Positions 1 to 12,500 of a DNA stretch of 64,000 nt are shown piece after piece. Under the pieces are notes generated by a model. It did no database searches. It worked only from the letters and a program-made list of their open reading frames with translations, and had not been told where the DNA came from. The stretch is from Mactromeris polynyma (Eukaryota > Mollusca > Bivalvia > Venerida > Mactridae). Each line of letters begins with the position of its first letter. Positions within the stretch are counted from its first letter, which is position 1. The translations under genes and the position numbers were made by a program. The stretch is taken from assembly GCA_032209605.1 (NCBI GenBank), contig JASFXZ010000016.1, forward strand, positions 14,446,001 to 14,510,000, given 5' to 3'.

Positions 1-335
1 TCATCAAAACAAAACAAAATGGTTTGTTTCAAAACTAGATCTATACATAAATAAATCTAATTTAAAACTGACTCGTTTTCACACAAATTGACTAGTTTTC
101 ACACAATAATCAATTCGCTGTCGGATCTCAACTAAAATTGACGTTGTCGAATCACGAATATCGAAAATATTTGAGATTTTTTAGCTTAGAAAAAATGTTT
201 TTTTTTTGGCTCGAGGAGCGCAAAACCTAGGCGCACGCGGACGCTTAACAAAATTCCAATTTGGCATAGCCTAACCATGTATCATTCAAACTAAAATTTC
301 AGACCCGATGAATTCGAATGAACGAGGTCCGACTG
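1..335. repeat. Repeat with pogo-like right end (truncated at window edge)
   Basis: Bases 1-240 recur at 39748-39970 with small differences. The right end reads GAACGAGGTCCGACTG then TA, like the CAGTCGGATCTCG terminus of the element at 7907-8057. The left end is outside the window. Confidence 0.6.
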
Positions 336-411
336 TATTGAAACAGCCTCAATTGTGTTGAATTGTGATATACAAATGTAGTATTAAGGCCTGATGCAAG
401 CAGTATGGTTT

Positions 412-575
412 CTATGAGGACATCATAGACTGCACTAAGGTCTTATATTCTTGTAGGAATTCTTTTTCTTCATCGAGATTAAGGTCAAGGTAATCCTCCT
501 CGTCCTCTGGAAGGTCAGAAACTAATCGACCAATGGCTTCTTTCTCTTCTTTTAACTCTTCTTCTGTTTGCGTAC
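412..575 (-). CDS. NUB1: NUB1 terminal coding exon (acidic tail)
   Basis: Residues 553-606 then TAG (412-414). Rich in Glu and Asp, with [10 protein letters not shown] like the HEEDYLD motif near the vertebrate C-terminus. Acceptor TTTCTAG. The 3' UTR runs into repeat DNA (1-335) and no AATAAA is seen on the minus strand before the window edge. Confidence 0.92.
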
Positions 576-3500
576 CTAGAAAATATCAAGCAAAGTTAAG
601 TGATTTGGAGTTATCTTTAGTTCAATTGGTAGACCACTTGACCGTCCACCATGGAAGTCTAGGTTTGATTAGATAGTTCCCACATCTACAATATTTACCT
701 CCCCTGTTCTTAATCATTAGCCATTTTGAGAGGTAAAAGTGATAAGCACTTACAGGAGTAGTTCCCGAATATGTGATAATTGAGAAAATACTAAGAGATT
801 TTGCATGTGACAACTACTTTTTCTTCAACTTTCTGACCCATCATGAGCATAATGAATAAGTTATTTTTACATATCTTATTTGATTTAATCATTGTTTACC
901 TTATATTCCCAATAAACTTTAAAGAAATTTGCCTATCAATATGGCCGACTATTCAGGACAAGGGAGGTAAATATTGTAAATGTGGGAACTATCTATTCTG
1001 GGCGGGGAAGGTCATGTACTTCTATGACATCGGAATATGAACATTTGTCTGGATCACATGGAGAAGTTGTCATCTGCTGGCAGAAGGGCAAGTTAGTACT
1101 GGTTGGTAATTAATTCCGGAAAAACTGGTTAGGTCAGAAACTGACCATCATGTATAAAAGAAAATGTTTTGAAATATTGTGTTAAACCCATTAAAAATAA
1201 AATGATATCCAATAAACAAGCAGTTTTACAAATCAGTTCTTTGGTTTATTAGTTGTTCGGCAATTTTCGACAGTCGCATCGCCTTAATACAAAAACTACA
1301 TTTTTTTACGGAAGTGGCGCAAGAATAACAGGTAAGTGAATCGGCTAAAAATAGTTCAACATATGGGCATTACCTGCATAACATACTCAATACTGGTAGT
1401 AATCTTAACTGCTCAATTAAATTTAATGGTTTAACAATGGACAATAAAATGATTCATACTTTCTGTGAATCTGGAAGTTTTGAATACAAAACCAGTGTTC
1501 AATTCCGAAAAACTTCAGTGCTTTTAGCGCTTTGATTAAATTTGTTTCGTATTTTGCAGCTAGAAAATTTACCATTTGGCGTACTACTGGTTGACCCAGA
1601 AGAAGTGCCCGGACTTTCATCCATAGGGGACAGCGGTGCAATGTTACCCCCTGTGTTGACCAACTCCTCCACAGCTCGGGTTACATCCCCCTTGTACTTC
1701 TTCAATGCCCTGTGTGCCATCTCTGGTTCAAATCCCAATGATGTTACCTTAAAACAAGAAGTATCGTGTAAAAAGATGGTCGGCGGAATTTGAAGGATTA
1801 GATTTGTTGTGCAACATAAAAAATGTCGAGATGTTACGATTGCTGGTCATGCCAGATCCAAAACGAATTTTCGGTATTATTATGCACCTCTTTCCTAAAG
1901 TTTAACCACTCCACGTCAATGTTACAAACGTTGTTCGGTTGAAGCGAAGTTGGTTTAGTGGTTAACATAAGATTTGATTGGTTTACACAACACTGATATG
2001 CAAATAGCAAAACCTCGTTGTACGGCTGCGCCGAAAAAGAACTAATATTTAAACAATGTTCACAATGGAACAATTTAACCTCAAATTGCTGTAGATGATC
2101 ATCTATCTGTGACTGTCTAATTTTCACCAAATTTCAAGAATTCCTTTTCATGTAAAATCAAAGTTCTTGGAGATATTTTAAATTCAAGATGACCTTAAAT
2201 TGCCAACTACATCTGAACACAAATAAATTAATAGTATAGAAGCAGGAATTAAAAGACCTAATTGAAAAGGTATGAACTTATGGTATTTTTGTGCATATGG
2301 AGCCAACTTGACTCCCACGTTAAACTTACCTGGGCAATCATGGCATCTGTGATTTTAACATGCGGGGAAGGTTCAGGATCTGGTAAACTTAAATATTCTG
2401 GATGGGTTTGCAGTATCTACAATGAATATAAAATGTCTCCCATTTGCGTATCATCAATGTTGCAATATAGTAATCTTGAAAATGATTGCTGCATGGTATA
2501 GGTCAACATTGTAGAAGACAGTCACACTTCAGAAACGACCTGTTCATATAATAATAAAGTAAACTTATGCAGTAAAACCTCACTTAAAGACCACCTCAAT
2601 AATAAGACCACCTCAATAATAAGACCACCTCAATAATAAGACCATCTCAATAATAAGACCACCTCAATAATTAGACCACCTCAATAATAAGACCACCTCA
2701 ATAATAAGACCATCTCAATAATAAGACCACCTCAACAATAAGACCACCTCAAAATTAAGACAATTTTCAAGTCCATTTTCATCATTCCGCTCTTAATTCA
2801 ACCTCTATATTAAGACCAGCTTGATAAAAGACCAGTTTTGTAGGGTCCCGAGGGTGGTCTTATTATTGAGGGTTAACTGTCTATTTTACATTGATTGTAT
2901 AACAAGCTTTCAACATATACTCAAACGTAAACGTAAAAGAAAGTGTGCACTTTTCGTTTTTTATTTTCTGATAATCCAATGATTAAAAATACACAAATAG
3001 CCCAAGGGATGTTTTCTTGTGTAGATTAACTGAAATTTGTTGCAAAATTATGTTAATGTTGCATTAATATCTGGTATGACCGCCATTCTGTCTAATAACT
3101 CTGTAGGTGGTTTGGTACCGACGTCTCATATGCGTCAACTCAATGTGACGATCCAGTCTGACGCGTGGCCTGCCAGATCGGGGAAGGTCGGTAACAGAAC
3201 CCGTTAGCATACACCTATCACGTAACACGATAATAGGGTTTTTATGGTAGTAAGTGCCCGTGAAACTGAAGCGACTGAGTCATCAGCATCATTAAGGCGT
3301 CAATACGCTGATGTTCTAATAGTCATGGCATATTCTCTGTTATAAATTTTCTAAATCTACAGTGATATTCGCACGAAACATGTGTGAAAGAATGTAGAGA
3401 AAACAAGTTTGGCCACCTGTACTTATGTATACATGTTCCATGTCGAAATCCTGCAAAATCTCAATTCGGACTATTACGTAATAACTAGCCATACTTTGAC

Positions 3501-6500
3501 TGATATTTCGTAGTTGCTATAAACCATAAAGACCGATATTCGTATGTTTCAAATTTGACAACTTGTAGAATTAAAATAATCAAAAAATCAAAAGTGCACA
3601 CTTTCTTTTGCGTTTGAGTATGTATTAATCTTGACGATTGCTTCCTGCAATATTACCCAGAATACACACCACATTCAGGATTGTGAAGTTTGCCATTCAC
3701 CCTGGACAAAGGCAGGATTCGAACTAACAACCTTCGGATCAAAAGTCAGATGCTCTACCCCTTTACCACTTTGCCCCCCCCCCCTTAATGAATGTTCATT
3801 CATTTAATCTTCTGTGCATCAAACCAGTGAATACTTTTGCACATGTTTTAAGTGATTATAAATAGACATTTTGTTGAGGAGAGTTTGTTACTCAAGAAAT
3901 GACAACTCTGGCGACCGGAGCATTGTAGTCATGATAATAGGAGGGGTACCCTACCTATAATTAACCATATACACTTAACAAAAGTGCTAAGTACTCCGCT
4001 GGCATATTTAGGATATTGCAAGTAAATATGAATATATCAATTAGAAATTTAAAACACAGAAGGTTCAATATGTCAGTAAGGCTTGTACTTAAATTAAAAT
4101 GCAAAATACAGCCAATTCATCGAAATCAAGCCAATTTACAGAAATTAAAAGTCACAAACCTCGATCGCCAGATTGATATCATTGTTGGATTGTCTCAAGG
4201 CCTCTGCTGCTGCCCCTTTAGGGTACCCCATTCCAGTAAGACGCTCGTAGTACTTCACCAACACGCTGAAAATATAGTGTATAACATTCTAAGCATGACA
4301 AAATAACTACAGTATTTTCGCAATGCTTTGGTTTTAGACAGTTCCGGTGAACAGGTTGGATGTTCCCACATGAAACTCACAAAAACCGTAAAACTGGCTA
4401 AACAAAATGAATTGCCAACAAGGTGTCGCCATTAATGCAATTAACATTGTCAGTCCAAGACAAATTTATTCCATTCCAGTCCAGCATTTACAACATGCAG
4501 ATTTAAACGAATCGGCATCCAGTTTACAAACACAGTTCGGAGTCCAAAATTTACTTCAACATTTAACTTTAGATGTGATTGGCTCACACACCACCGCTAA
4601 AGTGAGCACTATACGGCTCTACACACTACATTATTTTTTTTAACTCTTCACATCAGACTGCCCAAGGGAGGTAATTGAGTGTGTCAGATGGCATTTTTGC
4701 TCCCTATTTGTCACTGAAATGAACTGTGGTTGTTGGCTGGAAATAATATCTTGAAATAGCTTTGTAGGAAAATAATAATTATGTTTGTTTTGTTTTCATC
4801 GGGTTTAACGCCGTTTCTCAACGATATTTCAGTTATATACGGCGGCCGGTTCACCTAACCAGTTTTTCTTGGACTGAATACTAACCAGTACTAACTTACC
4901 CTTCCACAAGGAGCCGGTAACTTCTCCACATGTGGAGGAAAATCTACATTTTTGTCCAATTTTCATGGAAGGGTATGACCTGCTGCGACCGGGAATCGAA
5001 CCCGGATCGCCGGGTTACAAGTCCAGCGCACTAACCACTGGACCACGGCCGCGGCTTAATAATTATGTAAACTCTTAAACTAAAAGGTGGAAAGTCCACA
5101 GAAAACACAGTTATTCAATCACTTTCACCTATAACATGCCAAAAAATGAAAATTTTGTCACAAGAATTTTTATCTTGAAATTGCTTGGTAGGAATATATG
5201 TAAGCTCTCGAACTAAAAGAAGGTATTATGTTCATAGAGACCACTGTTTATCAATCGCTTTCACCGATAACATGCCAAAAAATGAACATTTTGTCACAAT
5301 AACTTTTATAAGCTTCTGTCAAGATTTATAAAGATCAAGCATATTTCCATTCCTGCAAACCCATTTTGAGCATTACGAGTAAGTGGTTTTTGTGTTTGGT
5401 ATATTTCCGAGAAAATAATATCTGTGAAAAACTGGCCATCCCAAAGTAATGTAATTTTGTTAATTATCATAGCTGCAAGAATAACGGCGAAACAAAATGC
5501 CAAACATTACATTCACAAACATCTCTAGGTTAACCGAATTTAAAAATCAATAATCTATACATGTATATATAAATTACCCGACACCACTTGCTGTTTTTCC
5601 CAGATAATTAGCTAGCTTTTTTCTCCGTCTTTCTTCCTTCCTTTTCTTAGCGTTTTCCTTCTTTTCCTACAACAAATATCAGATGTTTTATATGTGCTAA
5701 TAGCCAATATCATCAACAACTTGATAGTATAAGTTTGCCAATAACGCAAATGTAGGGAAGCCTAGTGGGTGAGTGGGGACTAGATTACCTATCAAATGTG
5801 TTCAAGGAAAAATAAATAACTGAAAATTATTCATATTTTGTTTATACATCTTAGAACACGAGATTGTCAAAGTAACACAAACATGTAAAAGACATAACTA
5901 GAAGTGAAATATATATGAAATCATGAACTGCAGGTACAGTAAAACTTCGAAACCTCAAACAGTTTTGGCTCGAACACAGTAGATACCTCGAACAGATTCT
6001 AAGGTCCCGGCAAACCCCTTCTTATTTCATATTATCGAACAGTAGATCACTCGAAAGGAGAAAGGTCGAACACTCGAACAGGGTTTGCGGTCCCTAGATA
6101 CCATTTTAGTCATTGTTCACCGTAGATAGGTCGAACAATATAATAATTCGCACCTTTCATGGACAGAGCGATATTCTATTGTTTTTTGACAGGTTAGATT
6201 GGTGACACGTGTTATTCGCACGTAGTGGTCGTACTATATACAATACATGTACTTATGTGACTAACAAATCACTTACTGGACCTTTTAAGTATTTAATGAA
6301 GTGCAAACAGGAATTTTTAATTGTTTACTATCGTGTCTGTATATTATTCATGTGTGTAAGAATAAACGAATCATTAACGTGTCTGTATATTATTCATGTG
6401 TGTAAGAATAAACGAATCATTTATTTAATCATGTTTTAGTTTCTTTCATTTCTTTTTTAATTATTATTATTATGAATAATGCTGTGACTATTGATTGACG

Positions 6501-9500
6501 TGCATTCAGTATGAAAACACTAACCACACACAAATGCCATGCGTTCAGCATGCTTAGTACACTTGCACCGGTGACAGTCAGTTCGTACATACACGCGTAT
6601 ATGGTAGATGCCTCGAACAGGTAGATGGCTCGAACTAATTGCTCAGTCCGACGGCAGTTCGAGGTTTCGAAGTTTTACTGTATGTAAATGATACTTGATA
6701 TATTTGAAGTATCGTTGATATTTCTCACCCGATACAAGTATATTGATATTGTCGATATGCATTTTGCAGAATCAACGACAGTTCTAGCAAATAGAAGTAC
6801 AAAAACAACTCACCTCTTTCCTTTTCATGATATGTGCCACTGCATTGGTAATCACGCCATCACAAGCACGTAAGCCAAGTCTAGCCTCAACCTCGGAGAA
6901 CCCCATTGTCATCACTAGCATAACAAATGTAATAATCTCAAGTTTTCGTCATTTTTGGCGTAATAATAATTGGGGTTGCAACGATACAGGTGTTTCGGTT
7001 TGGTTTCAATTACCACACTTTCGGTTTTCGGTTATTTGGTTTGGTTATATAAAATGTGATATATATAAATTCTTGTTAACTGATAGTTTAATGACAAAGT
7101 ACAGCAGTGACTAGAAATAGAATTTCATGTCCTGTAATAAAAAGTAAACAGTTCCAATAGGTGTGTAACTAAAAGATAATGAGTATAAACTGACTAGAAT
7201 ATTGCTTCTTAAATTTAAATGTCAGCTGAAATACTGAACCGAATATTCGTACGGCAATACCAAACCGAACCGTGAGAAAAACAGACCTGAAAATAATTGA
7301 AATTTGGTAAATCTTTACAGCCCCAGCAATAATCTTAAATTTAGATCTAGTTTCCAATATTCAGTGACAATCCATTACATGCTTTTGAAGATTTACACAG
7401 AAGTGTTGCTACTTTCATCTTATGTATTAAATATTTCAAAGGGGAGATAATGGTGCAGAAATATTTTTCAGAGGTAATTAAATTTAGGTGCATATTCATA
7501 GGAGAAAACGAAACAAGACTATGTAGTACATTTTATAGACAGATTATTCTCCGGGCCCTTATCTCCTAAAGCCTCTCAAATAGAAATCTCAGCTCAATAT
7601 CTCAAAATTAAGATTTTGCTCAAATCAGAACCCGAGTTTGAGACAAATCTCATTTTGGATCTCTTGAAAAATGTCTGAGAAAAAAAAGCATCTTATATTT
7701 TGTGTTGTAATACCGATTTTGAGTCCAATCTCAGATGAGAAAAATCTCAACAATTTGAGCTGAGATTAATCTCAAATTGAGATTTTTTCGGGAAATCGGG
7801 ACCTGTTCACCTCTCGATATACAGTTTTAAACTTACTCTCAGTTCTCAAGTCAGAAAAAAAGGAAAAGAGGTACTATTTTAAACTTGAAGATATGTATTA
7901 AAGGTACAGTCGGATCTCGTTTATTCGACAATCTTCTATTCAAATACTTGGCATCATCCAAAATAAAAATCAGGTCCCAATGATTCATTTTAGGCACGTC
8001 GTATTATTCGAAACAAAACTTCAGGTTTAATGAATTAAAATGAACCAGTTCCGACTGCGCTAACACAACAATAATGCAGCTTTCATGTAAATTCTCAACT
8101 GTAGCATTTTTTTTCAGTTATTCTGATCTGTAACATAACTTCGAAACAAATTCTTACCAGCTGTAATCTTTTCATCATCAATATCGAGTCTACGTAACTC
8201 ATCCTCGGCCTGAAACAGAAAGCCAATACAAAATCAGACAGAGGCCATAGACATGTTGTTGCTTTCATTTCTTTGGGTACAATTGAACCAGGGATTTCTC
8301 TGACACATAACTCTTGAGTCATTAACTCCCTTTTCTTTCTAGGGTCTCCCATTTTCAACTTACTGTGCATCCCTGGGACCCCTAAAATAAACATTTTGTC
8401 AAGTATAAACTACATATCTGGGACACTACAAATTTACTAAGGACCCCCAATTTGTAAAACACGAGGGTCCAAGGACCCCTAGCTGAAAATTTCTAGGGAA
8501 AATCCTTATTGAACAATCCAGTCTGGCTCAGTGATTCAGTGGTAGAGTGGTAACCACTGGTGAGGAATGTTGCTGGTTCGAGTCAAAGTCATAAAATGGT
8601 ACTAATTGGCTCCCTTGTCTGTGCTAGGAATTACAATGGCAGCACTAGGACTCGACACATTCACTGTGAGATGAAAGAAAACTATTTAGGGATATTACAG
8701 GAAAATCTTCCTGAGGGAGGGTAGAAATGCTTACCGATTAAAATTACTTGGAAAGGAGGGGGGGGGGGGCAGCATCAAAATCTGTTGGTGGGGGGAAGCA
8801 TTTACCATTCTGTTGTTGGTCTCTTTATTTTCAAATGCCCTTAGTGGCAAGTCTGTCGTTTAAAAATATCTGTCTTCCATTTAAAACACAATTTTTTATT
8901 TAGTTGTGTTGAAAAAGATTCAAAGACATGCATTTAGTAGAATAAACTTGAAAATGATCCAGCTTTTCAGACATGCAAGTTTAACCGATTGAACAATGAT
9001 GTAACTTTCAAGTACAATGAAACCTCCCTTAAAGACCACCGCAATGACGCAATGATAGGACCACCTCGAAATTAAAAACGCAACCATCAAGTTCATTTTC
9101 ACTGTTTTGCTCTTTATTCAACCTCAATATTAAGACCACCTCAATAAGTAGACCAGTTTTTAAGGGTCCCAAGGGTGGTCTTATTATCGAAGTGTAACAA
9201 GTGTACGAGAGCAAGTGACTTAACATACCTTAGATAGAAGATTGAAGGAATCTTGAATTCTGTGTTGATGGAAGGCCACAATACCTTGAAGCAGATGCAA
9301 CTTCATAAACAAGGCCAGTTCTTCTCCTGAAGAACCCTACGTAAACACAAAAATATACACCTCAGTTGTAGTTTAAATCATCTGCATAACTACATAAACA
9401 CACAAAAATATATGTTTGAATTGTAGTTTACATCATGTGGATTCTTATCAACTGTAAACAACTGTTATGAATTCAGTCTTCACAGTAACTCACTAGCCCA

Positions 9501-12500
9501 AACGGGTACATGCTTAATTTGAGAGAATCTATTTAAATCCATCCATGATTTTATCAAACTGTATACATGTACATGATGCAATTGTGACTTTCTGCTTTTT
9601 ACAAACTTGTGTTATACAAAGTAACAAGTTCGGGCTAGTAAGAATGATTTTGGGCAAGTGGTTTGGCTAAGCCAGTTCTTCACATCACGAACCCTACGTA
9701 AACGCAAAAAATATGCACCCGAATTGTAGTTTAATGTGCATTACTGTATGTGTTGATAATTTCGTCTGTCTAAAATGTTTGCGAATCGCCATAATCAGTT
9801 TGTTTAAAATACCTACACATCATAAATTATCAATTTCATAATTTTATATAATTCTCCAAAAGTTATGGTAGGACTCCAAGTATTTTTGGCCACGCAGTGC
9901 TTTAGATGTGACTCCAAATATAGGCTACATGGTGCATAGGAAAAATATACTTTGGTTGAAGTGGAAATTTACACTGTGGAATTTGTTTGCAAATTTTTAA
10001 AATCCCTCTATAAATGATAATGTTATGGTCAGGACAAGATGTTTCAGACAAATTTATGACTTTTGACCTCTAATTGTGACAAGACCTTTGAGCTACAGAC
10101 ATGGGTGTTGAGTGCGACATTCTGTGTAATCATGGTGAACAATTGTGCCAAGTAATTGAAAAATCCCCCAATACATGACAAGAGTAATGGTTCGGACTTA
10201 GTCAAACTGGATGGACGCACATACACGCATGCACATACACAGAACCACCATTGTGCCGACTATGTCGATCTTACCGCAACCTACAAAAATTATCTTCAAC
10301 CGGACTTACCTTCACAGCCATTAACCTTTGAAAATCTGGACCGTAACTTTTCTGGAAGAAACTTTCGCTATTCTGTAACCTTTCCACTGTAAATATAAAC
10401 CAGGACAGAGCGATCTAGCATGTGGGTGCATTTCACAAACTTGTATTAAACAAGCAAAGGAAAATATTAAGAACGCCTGTGGGCTGTTGATAAATCCTTT
10501 GTATAAAACATGTTTTACCCCATTTTAGAGAAAACAGCTATCTTTTCTACATGAAAACACATCTATCAAATAAGTGCTATTCCAGTAAAATCTCCCTATG
10601 GGAAGGGGTAGTACTGACAGTCGAAAATATGGGGACCACCAACAGACTTTTAATTGAAGTATTAACAGATTTTGATGCCCCACCACAAAGGTAATTTTCA
10701 TTGGTCATCATTCCCTCCCCTACCACCACAGAGATTTTCAGGAATAGCCCTAAGTGGAGTTTCCAAAGCCCACCCATGACCTTCAGACGGACAATACTAC
10801 AGCTGAGACTGTCTTAGCAACCCCTTGTATACAGCCATGTTCTGTCTAAAGCGACCTTGTTATATCCCCCTGGAGTGGTCCGTCCTTAGCGACACGTTGT
10901 CAGATCTGTTAATTGACCATATTTTCTCCGAAATCGGCAATTAAGACGTATCCCAACATAGAAAACCAAACACCAACCTGCGTCTGGTAGATCATCGACA
11001 TTCTTCAAACAAAGGTAACACCACACAATATCCAGACAGAGTATAGCGTAGTTGTCCACTAAATCCAGTATATCAGATCTACACTGTCTGAAGCAGAAAT
11101 GAAAGACTATAGAGTAACGATGTCCCAGTTTGTAGCTGATATAGCCATCTACCTTTAACAAATATATCACAGGTCAATAATCCTGTGTGTTTTTCGGTGC
11201 AGTCATACTAACATGGCTTTGCTATATGCATATCAGTGTTGTGTAAACCAATAAAATCTTACGTTAACCACTAAACCAACTTCTTTTCAACTGAAGGTTT
11301 GTAGCTGTGATGAGGATTGCTTAACATTTAGATAAGGGGTATGTTTCCATACCGAAATCCATTAACTTTCGATGAATTTACCGAAATCCATTTTGGAGAT
11401 TGAGTGACCACCAATCATAAAATCTCGGCAATTTTTTATGTAGCACAACAAATCTTAACCTTCAAATTGCGCCAACTATCTTTTTTCAAGATATTTCTTG
11501 TTAAACATACTGAGCAATATTCTGCAAACCTAACTGATCCAGACATAGTTCCTGAACCCATGAAGTTCAGATTAAAATGCAAATAAACCCGTACTCCATC
11601 AGTTCCAAGAAAAAAGGTAAACCAAGGGGAGTGTACTCTGTTTCACGCATCAAACCGCTTACTTCTTTGGTCTAAAAAAAAATCCCCTCTAATCTGGCAA
11701 TCTCAATTACACAAGCATTTTCCTGCTCCCAGGAAGTTCGGATTAGAGAGGTGTGACTTTACCTAAACTCTTTATCAGCTTCAAGTAACAATGGTAATGC
11801 CAGAGGTATGTTTTTCTTCTTCAACGCTTGTCTTCCCTTCTCATGCAAAGCCATGGCTAGAGTTAGAGCCTAAAATAGAACAAAAATACTTACTGAATAA
11901 CATATACTACATCCAGTATTTTTCAGCTGTTTTAATAGTCGTTATTCGGCTATATTCCCAATGACAAAAGTTTGTTAATTCCCAATTTTAATGTAAAAAT
12001 TCAATTAAATTTGAAGAAAAAAAATTTGGTGTACTGTATGTGTTTGTGGGATTCTAAGGTTTGACTTACATCTGAACAAATGCTGATGTTATTAAGTTTT
12101 AAGTCTGGGCTTAACTTCAACTCAACAGTTGTAGTTAAGCATTAGTCTAGTCTGGGACGTCGGACTAGTGGATTTCTAGAACCCTGATATAGTGTCACAA
12201 CATATAAGGAAAAAATCCATAAAATTCAAACACTTACTCTTTTCTCGCCAGGTGGTAATTGTAACGGCTTCCCTGATTGGTCAGCTATTTGAATATCCAT
12301 TTCGTCGTACTCTACAATTAAACAATGTGCTGATGAAACATTAAATACAAAGCACTAGTATTTTTACTGGAAATTCCTTATCCTTGGTAAATCGGCTAGC
12401 AAAACTTCTTAATGCATGAATATTCATTTAATAGTATTTCTCAACCAATGATTAATGGACGATTACAAAAAAGAAGGTATCTCCTTTGTGAAGAGCTATC

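Noticed and set aside
622..1040. Two small frames sharing GGKYC(R/K)CGNYL
   Set aside because: They are the two arms of a short inverted repeat (around 670-715 and 950-1000) read from opposite strands; similarity is at DNA level.
4985..5050. Possible tRNA gene (also 26695-26762, 28200-28268, 13497-13572)
   Set aside because: Pol III boxes are present but acceptor stems do not pair and each is fused to a repeat body, so they are SINE or LTR parts.
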